A model generated the notes under the pieces. That model did no database searches, was not told where the DNA came from, and worked only from the letters and a program-made list of their open reading frames with translations. This document shows positions 19,040 through 27,846 of a DNA stretch of 61,541 bases, in pieces; within the stretch, counting starts at the first letter, position 1, and each line of letters opens with the position of its first letter. The stretch is from Miniphocaeibacter sp964345925. Lineage in GTDB: Bacteria; Bacillota; Clostridia; Tissierellales; Peptoniphilaceae. A program made the position numbers and the translations under genes. The DNA is taken from positions 1 to 61,541 of the forward strand of contig CAYFSP010000006.1 in assembly GCA_964345925.1 (NCBI GenBank), read 5' to 3'.

Positions 19040-19190
19040 AGTAATAGATAAGGTTGAAGGTGTTGGGAGATTCGATTACGAAACCGAAGGGACAAGAATA
19101 TTTTTTCGCCAAAAAAATATTTGAATTTCTCAGGTAAAAGGGACTAACACTGGACTACATCTGAAGACTACGACAGAGAGATAAGGCAAT
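19040..19190 (+). promoter_or_regulatory. Glycine riboswitch, apparently a single aptamer
   Basis: The conserved glycine-aptamer core is present: GGGAGA, a TTCG/CGAA helix, then CCGAAGGGACAAG, a variable helix AATATTTTTT/AAAAAAATATT, and TTTCTCAGGTAAAAGGGAC. Only one complete core is seen. The roughly 30 nt that follow may form the ghost helix found in single-aptamer versions. It lies in the leader of the grd operon, so glycine would control the enzymes that consume it; in known cases glycine binding turns expression on. Confidence 0.85.
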
Positions 19191-19207
19191 TATCTTTCTG
19201 TTTTTTT
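19174..19207 (+). terminator. Riboswitch-controlled terminator upstream of grdX
   Basis: An 11-bp stem CAGAGAGATAA/TTATCTTTCTG (one G-U) with loop GGCAA is followed by seven T and overlaps the 3' end of the riboswitch. It is the likely expression platform, with read-through giving grd mRNA. Confidence 0.82.
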
Positions 19208-19226
19208 ATTTTATAGAGGTGATGAA

Positions 19227-19595
19227 ATGATTATAATTACAAATAACCCGAGATTTACTGAAATTGAATATAAGGAAAAATACGATGTGGAGTTTTACGA
19301 TACAGATTATATAGGAATTTTGGAAAAGGCTAGGGATTATATTCATGATAATTACGAAATGCTTACTCACCCACTTTATGGTAGTGTAAAACCTTATGAA
19401 ACAGTATATAGAACTTTGGTGTTAAAAAAATCCAATAGCATATCTTTTACATCTGTAAATTTAATTGAAGAAGCAATTTTAACTGCAAAGAAATTTTATG
19501 ATATGAATAAGAATTTCAATTGGACTGAAAAAATCTTGGATGATTTCCAAGTTGTTGACAAGGATATTATCGACAATACATTAGCTAGAATATAA
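19227..19595 (+). CDS. grdX: GrdX family protein
   Basis: A 122-residue protein of unknown biochemical function found as the first gene of glycine (and related) reductase operons. It opens with MIIITNNPRF and has a conserved middle HPLYGSVKPYETVYRTL. There is no signal peptide or membrane segment, so it is cytoplasmic. It follows the riboswitch terminator with a GAGGTG ribosome site and precedes trxB by 34 bp. The assignment rests on sequence pattern plus its fixed position in this operon type. Confidence 0.88.
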   Translation: MIIITNNPRFTEIEYKEKYDVEFYDTDYIGILEKARDYIHDNYEMLTHPLYGSVKPYETVYRTLVLKKSNSISFTSVNLIEEAILTAKKFYDMNKNFNWTEKILDDFQVVDKDIIDNTLARI

Positions 19596-19629
19596 TAAAA
19601 GATTTATATAAATTTACTAGGAGGTATTA

Positions 19630-20568
19630 ATGGACAATATTTATGATTTAATCATTATTGGTGCAGGTCCAGGAGGATTATCTGCTGGATTATACGGCGC
19701 TAGAGCAAAACTTAAAACTCTAGTTCTTGAAAAAGGTAGTAAAGGTGGACAAATAGTTACTACAAGTGAAGTTGAAAACTATCCAGGCTCTATTGAAGAT
19801 GCTTCAGGTCCTTCACTTACTAAACGCTTTACAGAACAAGCTGAAAAATTCGGTGCTGAAATTGTTAAAGCCAATGTTATCGATGTTAATTTCGATAATA
19901 AAATTAAAGAAGTAATCTGTGAAGATGCTACTTATAAAGCAAAAGCTGTTATATTAGCAACAGGAGCTTCTCCTAAGAAGATAGGCTGTCCAGGAGAAAA
20001 GCTATTTACTGGTAAAGGTGTTTCCTACTGTGCTACATGTGATGCAGATTTCTTTGAAGATTTTGAAGTTATAGTAGTAGGTGGTGGAGATTCAGCTTTA
20101 GAGGAAGCTATGTACTTAACAAAATTTGCTAGAAAAGTATATTTAGTTCATAGAAGAGATACTTTTAGAGCTGCTAAATCAATAGTAGAGAAAGCTCAAA
20201 GCAATGACAAAATTGAATTCTGGTTAAACAAGGAAATAATTGAAATTAAAGGTGATGGAATTCTTGAGTCAGTTGTTTTAAAAGATACTGTAACTGGTGA
20301 TACAAGTGAGTATTTTGCTCATGAAGACGACGGTACAATGGGAGTATTTGTTTTTATAGGATTTAATCCTCAAACTACTCTTTTCGAAGGAAAAATAGAA
20401 TTAGAAAATGGTTATATAGTTACAGATGATGATATGAAAACAAATGTTGAAGGCGTTTACGCAGCTGGTGACGTTAGGGTAAAATCATTACGTCAAGTTG
20501 TTACAGCTGCAGCTGATGGTGCTATTGCCGCAGTAAATGCTGAAAAATATATAGATGATAATTTTTAA
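19630..20568 (+). CDS. trxB: Thioredoxin reductase of the glycine reductase system
   Basis: A 312-residue NAD(P)H-dependent flavoprotein of the low-molecular-weight class. The FAD motif GAGPGG lies near residue 11, the redox pair CATC at Cys134 and Cys137, the pyridine-nucleotide motif VVGGGDSALEEA after it, and the C-terminal FAD motif GVYAAGDV. It passes electrons from NAD(P)H to the next gene's product, TrxA, and on to glycine reductase. GGAGG precedes the ATG, and trxA follows after 30 bp. Confidence 0.95.
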   Translation: MDNIYDLIIIGAGPGGLSAGLYGARAKLKTLVLEKGSKGGQIVTTSEVENYPGSIEDASGPSLTKRFTEQAEKFGAEIVKANVIDVNFDNKIKEVICEDATYKAKAVILATGASPKKIGCPGEKLFTGKGVSYCATCDADFFEDFEVIVVGGGDSALEEAMYLTKFARKVYLVHRRDTFRAAKSIVEKAQSNDKIEFWLNKEIIEIKGDGILESVVLKDTVTGDTSEYFAHEDDGTMGVFVFIGFNPQTTLFEGKIELENGYIVTDDDMKTNVEGVYAAGDVRVKSLRQVVTAAADGAIAAVNAEKYIDDNF

Positions 20569-20598
20569 TAAATAATTAAATTATAAGGAGGAATAATT

Positions 20599-20919
20599 AT
20601 GTTAGCATTAGACAAAACAACTTTTGAAGATGAAGTACTAAAAGCTGAAGGATATGTATTTGTAGATTTTTGGAGTGAAGGCTGTGAACCATGTAAAGCT
20701 TTGATGCCAGATGTACACAAATTAGCAGATAAATATGGTGATAAAATCAAATTCTGCTCATTGGATACTACAAAAGCAAGAAGATTAGCTATTAAACAAA
20801 AAGTTTTAGGGCTACCTACAATGTTAATGTATAAAGATGGCGAAAAAATTGATGAAATAACAAAAGACACAGCTACTATAGAAAATATAGAAGCTATGAT
20901 AGTTAAATACTATAATTAA
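20599..20919 (+). CDS. trxA: Thioredoxin with non-canonical active site
   Basis: A 106-residue thioredoxin fold. In place of the usual WCGPC the active site reads GCEPC (Cys29 and Cys32) in DFWSEGCEPCKAL. Thioredoxins of glycine reductase operons are known to depart from WCGPC in this way, so it is best read as a dedicated electron donor. The cis-Pro loop is present as VLGLPTM. It lies between trxB and grdE in the same operon. The Trp-to-Gly and Gly-to-Glu changes should alter redox potential and partner choice. Confidence 0.93.
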   Translation: MLALDKTTFEDEVLKAEGYVFVDFWSEGCEPCKALMPDVHKLADKYGDKIKFCSLDTTKARRLAIKQKVLGLPTMLMYKDGEKIDEITKDTATIENIEAMIVKYYN

Positions 20920-20925
20920 TCAAAT

Positions 20926-20941
20926 AAAATACTTGTATTTT
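20926..20941 (+). other. Small intercistronic hairpin between trxA and grdE
   Basis: A 7-bp stem AAAATAC/GTATTTT with a two-base loop lies between trxA and grdE. It is weak and lacks a T-run; it may mark a processing point or mean nothing. Confidence 0.35.
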
Positions 20942-20970
20942 ATATAAAAACAAATTAGTGGAGGTGTACA

Positions 20971-22257
20971 ATGCGATTAGAATTAGGCAAAATTTTTATT
21001 AAAGATATTCAGTTTGCTGATTCATCTAAAATCGAAAACGGAGTTCTTTACGTTAGTAAAGACGAGTTACTAGAGGCTGTCGGTGGTGACGAACATATAA
21101 AATCTATTGATTTTGATATTGCTAAACCAGGTGAAAGTATAAGAATAACTCCCGTAAAAGATGTGATTGAGCCAAGAGTAAAAGTTGAAGGACCAGGAGC
21201 AATATTCCCTGGAATATTAAACAAAGTTGATACTGTTGGTCAAGGTAAAACATACGCTTTAAAGGGTATGGCAGTTGTTACAACTGGTAAAATAGTTGGT
21301 TTCCAAGAAGGAATTATAGACATGGTTGGTGAAGGAGCTAAATATACTCCATTCTCAAAATTAAATAACTTAGTAGTTATTTGTGAACCAGTTGACGGTT
21401 TAAAACAACATGATCATGAAAAAGCTGTAAGAATGATTGGTTTTAAGGCTGCTGCTTGGATTGGAGAATTAGCTAGAGAGCTAACTCCTGACGAAGTAAG
21501 CACTTATGAAACTAAACCATTGTTGCAACAAATAATGGAATATCCTACTTTACCAAAAGTTGCTTACGTTTATATGCTACAAACACAAGGATTGCTTCAC
21601 GACACTTATGTCTACGGTGTAGATGCTAAACAAATAGTTCCTACTATCCTATACCCTACTGAAATAATGGATGGTGCAATCGTAAGTGGTAACTGTGTAT
21701 CAGCATGTGATAAAAACCCAACATATGTACATTTAAACAATGGAGTTATAGAAGATCTATATGCAAGACATGGAATAGATTATAACTTTGTTGGAGTTGT
21801 TATAACAAATGAAAATGTATATTTAATGGATAAAGAAAGATCTTCTAACTGGACATCAAAACTTGTTGAATACTTAGGCGTAGACGCTGTTATAGTTTCT
21901 CAAGAAGGATTTGGTAACCCGGATACAGACTTAATAATGAACTGTAAGAAAATCGAAAACAAAGGTATTAAAACAGTTATTGTAACTGATGAATACGCTG
22001 GTAGAGATGGTGCTTCTCAATCGTTAGCAGATGCTGATGAAAAAGCTAATGCAGTGGTTACAGGTGGTAATGCTAACCAAGTGGTTCTTTTACCAAAACT
22101 TGATAAAATCATTGGTCATATAGAAGTTGTAGACGTTATTGCTGGTGGAGCTAAAGGTTCCTTAAGAGAAGATGGAACTATAGAAGTAGAAATCCAAGCT
22201 ATAACAGGTGCTACAAATGAAACAGGCTTTAACTATTTAACAGCAAAAACTTATTAA
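20971..22257 (+). CDS. grdE: Glycine reductase protein B, proprotein GrdE
   Basis: A 428-residue proprotein of the substrate-binding protein B. In this family it is cut in front of a Cys whose residue becomes a pyruvoyl group that forms the Schiff base with glycine. The site is visible as SGN|CVSACDKNPTY with Cys242, and the total length agrees with characterised GrdE. The cleaved alpha and beta chains join the GrdB selenoprotein subunit. It precedes grdA by 40 bp and has GGAGGTG upstream. Sarcosine and betaine versions (GrdG/GrdI) are related, but the operon content points to the glycine enzyme. Confidence 0.95.
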   Translation: MRLELGKIFIKDIQFADSSKIENGVLYVSKDELLEAVGGDEHIKSIDFDIAKPGESIRITPVKDVIEPRVKVEGPGAIFPGILNKVDTVGQGKTYALKGMAVVTTGKIVGFQEGIIDMVGEGAKYTPFSKLNNLVVICEPVDGLKQHDHEKAVRMIGFKAAAWIGELARELTPDEVSTYETKPLLQQIMEYPTLPKVAYVYMLQTQGLLHDTYVYGVDAKQIVPTILYPTEIMDGAIVSGNCVSACDKNPTYVHLNNGVIEDLYARHGIDYNFVGVVITNENVYLMDKERSSNWTSKLVEYLGVDAVIVSQEGFGNPDTDLIMNCKKIENKGIKTVIVTDEYAGRDGASQSLADADEKANAVVTGGNANQVVLLPKLDKIIGHIEVVDVIAGGAKGSLREDGTIEVEIQAITGATNETGFNYLTAKTY

Positions 22258-22297
22258 TAATAGAAAAATATATAAATTAAAATTTTAGGAGGATATC

Positions 22298-22768
22298 ATG
22301 AGTTTATTAGAAAATAAAAAAATAATCATAATAGGCGACCGTGATGGAATACCTGCTCCTGCTATAGAAGAATGTGTTAAAACAGTTCCTAATACAGAAG
22401 TAGTTTTCTCATCAACAGAATGTTTTGTCTGAACTAGCGCAGGCGCTATGGACTTAGAAAACCAAAAGAGAGTTAAGGATGCATCCGATAAATACGGTGC
22501 AGAAAACATGGTTGTTATTCTAGGTGCAGCAGAAGCCGAAGCTGCAGGTCTTGCAGCAGAAACAGTTATAGCTGGTGATCCAACATTTGCTGGTCCTTTA
22601 GCCGGAGTTGCTTTAGGTTTAGCTACTTATCATGTAGTCGAAGAAGAAATGAAAAGCTTATTTGATGAAGCAGTTTATGATGAACAAATAAGTATGATGG
22701 AAATGGTGTTAGATGTTGATGAAATAGCAGCAGAAATGACTGAAATTAGAGAAGAATACGCTAACTAA
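22298..22768 (+). CDS. grdA: Glycine reductase selenoprotein A (contains Sec)
   Basis: A 156-residue selenoprotein read through an in-frame TGA at 22430-22432 (Sec45). The context CFV-Sec-TSAGAMD is the GrdA active site, where Cys42 and Sec45 form a selenosulfide and the Sec accepts the carboxymethyl group from protein B. The ATG at 22298 has GGAGG upstream, and reading continues to TAA at 22766. Standard gene calling would split it. It lies between grdE and grdB. The length and Sec position match the family. Confidence 0.96.
22430..22448 (+). promoter_or_regulatory. UGA recoding site and possible SECIS of grdA
   Basis: After the Sec TGA (22430-22432) comes a 5-bp stem TAGCG/CGCTA (22435-22439 with 22444-22448) with a CAGG loop, only 2 nt from the UGA. 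A canonical bacterial SECIS apex starts about 11 nt away, so this is either atypical or part of a larger structure. Confidence 0.55.
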
Positions 22769-22813
22769 TAGACAAATTAAACATTACTAAATATAGTAAG
22801 GAGGACAAGATAT

Positions 22814-24124
22814 ATGGCGAATAAAAGAATCGTGCATTATATAAACCAATTCTTCGCTGGTATCGGTGGGGAAGAAAAAGCTGATACTAAACCTTTCATT
22901 GCTGATGAATTACCTCCAATAAGTAAGCAATTAGAAGCTAAACTTGGAGAAGGTTTTGAAGTAGTAGCTACAATAGTTTGTGGTGACAGTTACTTTAACG
23001 AAAATTTAGAATCAGCAAGTAAAGAAATCTTAGATATGATCAAAGGTTTTAACCCTGATTTATTTATGGCTGGTCCAGCTTTTAACGCAGGTCGTTATGG
23101 TGTTGCAGCAGGAACAATCACAAAAATGGTAAAAGATGAATTAAATATTCCAGCATTTACTGGTATGTATATTGAAAACCCAGGTGCTGATATGTTTAAA
23201 AAAGATGTTTATATAATTGAAACTTCTAACTCTGCAGCAGGTATGAGAAAAGCTCTTCCAAAAATGGCTAAATTTGCTAAAAAATTAGCTTTAGAAGAAG
23301 AAATTCTTGGACCTAAAGAAGAAGGATATATTCAAAGAGGTATTAGAGTTAACTACTTTAACGAAAAACGTGGTTCTGAAAGAGCTGTTGATATGCTTAT
23401 TAAGAAGATCAATGGTGAAGAATTCGAAACAGAATATCCAATGCCTGTTTTTGATAGAGTAAATCCAAGCCCTGCAATTAAAGACTTAAGTAAAGCTACT
23501 ATCGCTTTAGTTACTTCTGGTGGTATTGTGCCATTTGGTAACCCTGATAAAATAGAATCTTCATCAGCTTCTAAATATGGTGAATATTCAATAGCTGGAA
23601 TAGACGACCTTAAAGAAGGCGAATTCGAAACTGCACATGGTGGTCATGACCCTGTTTATGCAAATGAAGACGCTGATAGAGTTTTACCTGTAGATGTTCT
23701 AAGAGATTTAGAAAAAGAAGGTAAAATTGGAAAATTATATGATTATTACTATAGTACTGTAGGAAATGGTACTGCTGTAGCAAGTGCTAAAGCTTTCGCT
23801 CATGAAATAGGCGAAAAACTTATTGCTAATAACGTTGATGCAGTTATACTTACTTCTACGTGAGGTACTTGTACACGTTGCGGTGCAACGATGGTAAAAG
23901 AAATTGAATCAACAGGTATTCCTGTAGTTCACATATGTACTGTAGTTCCTATCTCATTAACAGTAGGAGCTAATAGAATAGTACCAGCAATAGCTATCCC
24001 TCATCCACTTGGAAATCCTGCATTGGATTTTGATGAAGAAAAAGCTTTAAGAAGAAGTATAGTTGAAAAATCTTTAAATGCTTTAACTGTTGAAGTTGAA
24101 GACCAAACAGTATTTGAAGATTAA
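22814..24124 (+). CDS. grdB: Glycine reductase protein B selenoprotein subunit GrdB (contains Sec)
   Basis: A 436-residue selenoprotein read through TGA at 23861-23863 (Sec350) in the context STUGTCTRCGATM (U = Sec), the known GrdB active site. With the pyruvoyl-bearing GrdE chains it forms protein B, which activates glycine and hands a carboxymethyl group to GrdA. The N-terminal part opens VHYINQFFAGIGGEEKAD, typical of the family. GGAGG lies 10 bp before the ATG. The open frame is continuous on both sides of the TGA, ending at TAA 24122. Confidence 0.96.
23861..23890 (+). promoter_or_regulatory. UGA recoding site with SECIS hairpin in grdB
   Basis: The Sec TGA is followed after 12 nt by a 6-bp hairpin CGTTGC-GGT-GCAACG (23876-23890). 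Spacing and a G-U-containing apex resemble the E. coli fdhF SECIS element bound by SelB. Confidence 0.72.
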
Positions 24125-24137
24125 AAAATAGATTAAT

Positions 24138-24165
24138 ATGGATTCTACCAGGTGGTAGAATCCAT
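24138..24165 (+). other. Strong perfect hairpin between grdB and grdC
   Basis: A 13-bp perfect inverted repeat (24138-24150 with 24153-24165) with a GG centre, 13 bp after the grdB stop and just before the grdC ribosome site. There is no T-run, so it is more likely an mRNA-stabilising, processing or partial attenuation element than a terminator. Confidence 0.7.
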
Positions 24166-24183
24166 AGTTAAATGGAGGTATTT

Positions 24184-25716
24184 ATGTCTTTCCCTGTAAT
24201 AAAAAATGCTGGATATGTTTTAGTTCATACTCCAGATATGATCATCCAAAACGGTTCTACAACTTCTACTGAAAGAATTGTAAATCCAGACTCTGAATTC
24301 TTAAAAGAAATCGGAAATCACATTAGATCTTACGAAGAAGTTGTGAACTATTTACCTAACCAAGTATATATTGGAAACTTAAGACCTGAAGAATTAAATA
24401 ATTATGAAATGCCTTGGTATGATAAAGAATACAAAGGTACAAGAAAAGGAAAATTTGGTGAAATAACACCACAAGACGAGTTTATTGCTGTAATGAAAAT
24501 CTGTGATTCTTTTGAACTAGTAGAATTAACAGAAGAATTTATTAATGAAGTAAAACCTAAAATAGAAGAAAACTATCCGGAATTTATTGAAAGATTTAAT
24601 TCAATAAAACCATATAATGTTGAAGAAGACGCTCATCTATTAGAAGAACATAAAGCTGAAGGTTTATACAATAATGGAAAATTAGTTGGTATAGTTAAAG
24701 GAGCACATGATGTTGACGTTAACTTAAATGCTCATACTATGTTTGAAAACCTTGTTGTTAAAGCATCTGGTGTACTAGCTGCTGTAAATCTTTTAAGAAA
24801 CACTTCTGTAGATAAGGATGATATAGATTATGTAGTAGAATGTTCAGAAGAGGCTTGTGGAGATATTAACCAAAGAGGTGGTGGTAACTTCGCTAAAGCC
24901 ATAGCAGAAATAGCTGAACTTAACAATGCTTCTGGTTCTGATACTAGAGGTTTCTGTGCTGCACCTACTCACTCTTTAATTGAAGCTGCTGCTTTAGTTA
25001 AATCAGGAGTTTACAAAAATGTATTAGTAGTAGCTGGTGGTGCAACTGCTAAACTTGGTATGAATGCAAAAGACCATGTTAAAAAGGGTTACCCAGTTCT
25101 AGAAGATGTATTAGGAGCTTTTGCTGTATTAATATCTGAAAATGATGGTGTTAATCCAATATTTAGAACAGACTTAACTGGAAAACACAATGTAGGAACA
25201 GGTTCTTCCCCACAAGCTGTTATGACATCATTAATCACTGAAAGTTTAGACAGAGGTAATTTAAAAATAACTGATGTTGACACTTACTCAGTAGAAATGC
25301 AAAACCCTGATATTACAATGCCAGCTGGAGCAGGTAATGTACCAGAAGCTAACTTTAAAATGATTGGTGCATTAGCGGTTAAACGTGGTGATATTCAAAG
25401 AACAGAAATTAAAGATTTAATTGCACAAAGAGGATTACCTGGTTGGGCTCCAACTCAAGGTCATATTCCTTCAGGTGTTCCATATGTTGGATTTATGATT
25501 GATGACTTAACAACTGGAAATAAAAATAGAGCAATGATAGTTGGTAAAGGTAGTTTATTCCTAGGTAGAATGACTAACCTATTTGACGGAGTATCATTTA
25601 TAGTAGAGAGAAATCCTGGTGAAAAAGATGAGGATTCTGGAGTTTCAAAAGACGAAATCAAGAAATTAATTGGTGCATCTTTAAAAGAATTAGCATTGAA
25701 CATGCTACAAGAATAG
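24184..25716 (+). CDS. grdC: Glycine reductase protein C, beta subunit
   Basis: About 510 residues. GrdC with GrdD forms protein C, which releases acetyl phosphate from the selenoprotein A-bound carboxymethyl intermediate by a thiolase/FabH-like mechanism. The conserved opening FPVIKNAGYVLVHTPDM and the thiolase-like region ECSEEACGDINQRGGGNFAK are visible. The start is the ATG at 24184. An ATG at 24172 is rejected because it overlaps the GGAGG (24174-24178) that serves 24184. grdD begins 10 bp after the stop. Confidence 0.94.
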   Translation: MSFPVIKNAGYVLVHTPDMIIQNGSTTSTERIVNPDSEFLKEIGNHIRSYEEVVNYLPNQVYIGNLRPEELNNYEMPWYDKEYKGTRKGKFGEITPQDEFIAVMKICDSFELVELTEEFINEVKPKIEENYPEFIERFNSIKPYNVEEDAHLLEEHKAEGLYNNGKLVGIVKGAHDVDVNLNAHTMFENLVVKASGVLAAVNLLRNTSVDKDDIDYVVECSEEACGDINQRGGGNFAKAIAEIAELNNASGSDTRGFCAAPTHSLIEAAALVKSGVYKNVLVVAGGATAKLGMNAKDHVKKGYPVLEDVLGAFAVLISENDGVNPIFRTDLTGKHNVGTGSSPQAVMTSLITESLDRGNLKITDVDTYSVEMQNPDITMPAGAGNVPEANFKMIGALAVKRGDIQRTEIKDLIAQRGLPGWAPTQGHIPSGVPYVGFMIDDLTTGNKNRAMIVGKGSLFLGRMTNLFDGVSFIVERNPGEKDEDSGVSKDEIKKLIGASLKELALNMLQE

Positions 25717-25726
25717 AGGTGATAAT

Positions 25727-26869
25727 ATGACTAAAAATATTATTGCAAATGCCCTATTTGAAATTGCCGATGGCATAGAAAATGGTTCTTTTCTTAAAAG
25801 ACCTAAAATAGGTTTAACTATTTTAGGAAGTGAACATGGAATAGAAAATATGGTAGAAGCAGCTAATCTAGCTAAATCTCCTAACTATGACATAGTTTTA
25901 ATAGGACCAAAAATAGATACTGAATTTGAATTAGTAGAAACTGCAAATGAAGATGAAATTCATAAAAAAATGGAAGAACTACTTGATTCAAAATATTTAG
26001 ACGCGTGTATTACAATGCATTACAGCTTCCCAGTTGGAGTATCTACAATAGGTAGAGTTATAACTCCTGGAAAGGGACGTGAAATGCTAATAGCAACAAC
26101 AACAGGAACTAGTTCTTTAAATAGAGTAGAGAGTATGGTTAGAAATACCATAGCTGGAATTACTGTAGCTAAAGCATTGGGAAAAGAAAATCCAACAGTT
26201 GGAATTCTTAATGTTGATGGTGCAAAACAAGTTGAAAAAGCATTAAATAACTTAAAGGCAAATGGTTATGAATTTGAATATACTGAATCAGCAAGAGCTG
26301 ATGGCGGCGCAGTACTTAGAGGTAATGACGTATTACAAGGAGTACCTGACGTTTGTGTAACGGATTCATTGACTGGAAATATACTAATGAAGATGTTCTC
26401 CGCATATACAACTGGCGGTAGTTATGAATCCCTTGGCTATGGATATGGTCCTGGTATAGGTGAAGACTACAATAGAAATATCTTGATAATATCAAGAGCT
26501 TCTGGAGCACCAGTTATTGCTAATGCAATTAAGTATGCATATGAATTGGTAATGGGTAAAATCTCAGAAGTATCTAAAAGAGAATACGACAATGTAAATT
26601 CTCATTGCTTTAATGTGGTAATAGATTCCTTAAACGCTAAAAAAGTAGTAGAGGAAAGTAATGAAGATGTAAAAGCTCCACCAAAAGAAATAGTAACAGG
26701 TTCTATTTCAGGAGTTGATATTCTAGATTTAGAAGAAGCAGTTGTTGCACTGTGGAAAAATAATGTTTATGCAGAAAGCGGAATGGGTTGTACAGGCCCT
26801 ATCGTAATGGTAAATGAAGCAAATGTAGAAAAAGCAACAGATTTATTAAAAAAGGAAGATTATTTATAA
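25727..26869 (+). CDS. grdD: Glycine reductase protein C, alpha subunit
   Basis: A 380-residue partner of GrdC, related to the PlsX/phosphotransacylase group. It carries the C-terminal GMGCTGPIVMV with Cys355, the position of the family's acyl-accepting cysteine. Its product, acetyl phosphate, can be used by acetate kinase to make ATP. It is the last gene of the operon, with a large hairpin following. No grdF/grdG or grdI/grdH genes are here, so the cluster serves glycine rather than sarcosine or betaine. Confidence 0.94.
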   Translation: MTKNIIANALFEIADGIENGSFLKRPKIGLTILGSEHGIENMVEAANLAKSPNYDIVLIGPKIDTEFELVETANEDEIHKKMEELLDSKYLDACITMHYSFPVGVSTIGRVITPGKGREMLIATTTGTSSLNRVESMVRNTIAGITVAKALGKENPTVGILNVDGAKQVEKALNNLKANGYEFEYTESARADGGAVLRGNDVLQGVPDVCVTDSLTGNILMKMFSAYTTGGSYESLGYGYGPGIGEDYNRNILIISRASGAPVIANAIKYAYELVMGKISEVSKREYDNVNSHCFNVVIDSLNAKKVVEESNEDVKAPPKEIVTGSISGVDILDLEEAVVALWKNNVYAESGMGCTGPIVMVNEANVEKATDLLKKEDYL

Positions 26870-26901
26870 ATTCAAAAATTAAAATTAAAATAAGTGTTAA
26901 T

Positions 26902-26933
26902 AAAGCTATGGTTCATAATGAGCCATAGCTTTT
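26902..26933 (+). terminator. End hairpin of the grd operon
   Basis: A stem AAAGCTATGG/CCATAGCTTT extended by a TCA/TGA pairing around TAA, 32 bp after grdD. The T-run is short (TTTT then CCCCC), so termination may be incomplete. Confidence 0.65.
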
Positions 26934-27054
26934 CCCCCGTCTCCTATTATTTATTGATATTATTATAAGTAGGAGTTATTCACCCTTTAATCTAGATTTT
27001 ACTATATTTCAAAATTCTAATATAATGTATTTATAATATAATTTAGGAGTAAAA

Positions 27055-27762
27055 ATGACAGCAATATATAAACAAATCATCAATGATTTTGTAAATAAAT
27101 ATAATAAACAGATATTAGTTCCTGGGGATACTGTGCCTTCTGAATCAGAATATATGATGAAATGGAATTGTTCTAGAGATACTGTCAGAAAATCCATGGC
27201 AGTTCTTACTGAAAGAAAATACATTAAGAAGAGTCAAGGACAAAAGTCGATTATTCTTGATAGAAGTGAATATGAATTTCCCGTTTCTAAAATATCCAGT
27301 TTTACTGAACTTCAAAAATCTTCAAAATTAAATGCTATAACAAAAGTTGTAAAATTTGAAATAGTAAAAGAGGATCATTATATATATAAGATATTTCAAG
27401 TTCCAAAAACGGAAAAAATATTGGAAATTATTAGATTAAGAAATATTGACGAGGAGAATATAATTCTAGATAAGGACTTCTTCATATTGAAATATGTTAA
27501 AGGACTTACTAAAGAAATTGCCAAAGGATCCATTTATGAGTTTCTTGAAAATAAATTGAATTTGAAAATTGGCTTTGCAAAGAAGACAATTACAATTCAG
27601 GACTATAATGATGAAGATTTGAAATATTTAGACTTTAAAGAGGGTACGCTAATAGCTACTATCTCAAGTAAAACATATTTAGAAAATAAAGTCTTATTTC
27701 AATTTACACAATCTAGACATAGATCAGATAAATTCAAATTTACTGATTATGCCCATAGATGA
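27055..27762 (+). CDS. treR: GntR/UTRA-family regulator, probably trehalose operon repressor
   Basis: A 235-residue regulator. The N-terminal winged helix (about 1-70) has PGDTVPSESEYMMKWNCSRDTVRKSM, the GntR DNA-binding pattern. The rest is a UTRA ligand domain with FLENKLNLKIGFAKKTI. It sits directly before a trehalose PTS permease and a phosphotrehalase gene, so TreR sensing trehalose-6-phosphate is the natural reading. The gene is intact, unlike its two apparent targets. Two identical 13-bp sites lie in the downstream gap. Confidence 0.82.
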   Translation: MTAIYKQIINDFVNKYNKQILVPGDTVPSESEYMMKWNCSRDTVRKSMAVLTERKYIKKSQGQKSIILDRSEYEFPVSKISSFTELQKSSKLNAITKVVKFEIVKEDHYIYKIFQVPKTEKILEIIRLRNIDEENIILDKDFFILKYVKGLTKEIAKGSIYEFLENKLNLKIGFAKKTITIQDYNDEDLKYLDFKEGTLIATISSKTYLENKVLFQFTQSRHRSDKFKFTDYAHR

Positions 27763-27803
27763 AAACCCTTGCTTTAATATTAAAACTGCGATATAAATAG
27801 ATT

Positions 27804-27846
27804 AACAACTTGTACGTATAAGATTTTAGTTGAAGTTGTTTTTTCT
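27804..27846 (+). terminator. Possible terminator after treR overlapping the first operator
   Basis: The arms AACAACTT (27804-27811) and AAGTTGTT (27833-27840) enclose 21 nt and run into TTTTCTT. The long loop makes this a modest candidate. Confidence 0.4.

Larger units (their letters stand above)
18819..19226. other. Divergent regulatory region between selA and grdX
   Basis: This 408-bp gap holds, from left to right: the selA ribosome site and a possible leftward promoter (TTGATT-18-TATTAT); a small inverted repeat TATCATA-TTT-TATGATA at 18875-18891 of unknown role; the rightward grd promoter; and the glycine riboswitch with its terminator. No protein gene is visible here. Confidence 0.7.

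Noticed and set aside
24172..24183. ATG at 24172 as the start of grdC
   Set aside because: The codons overlap the ribosome site of the ATG at 24184, which has correct spacing and gives the family N-terminus.
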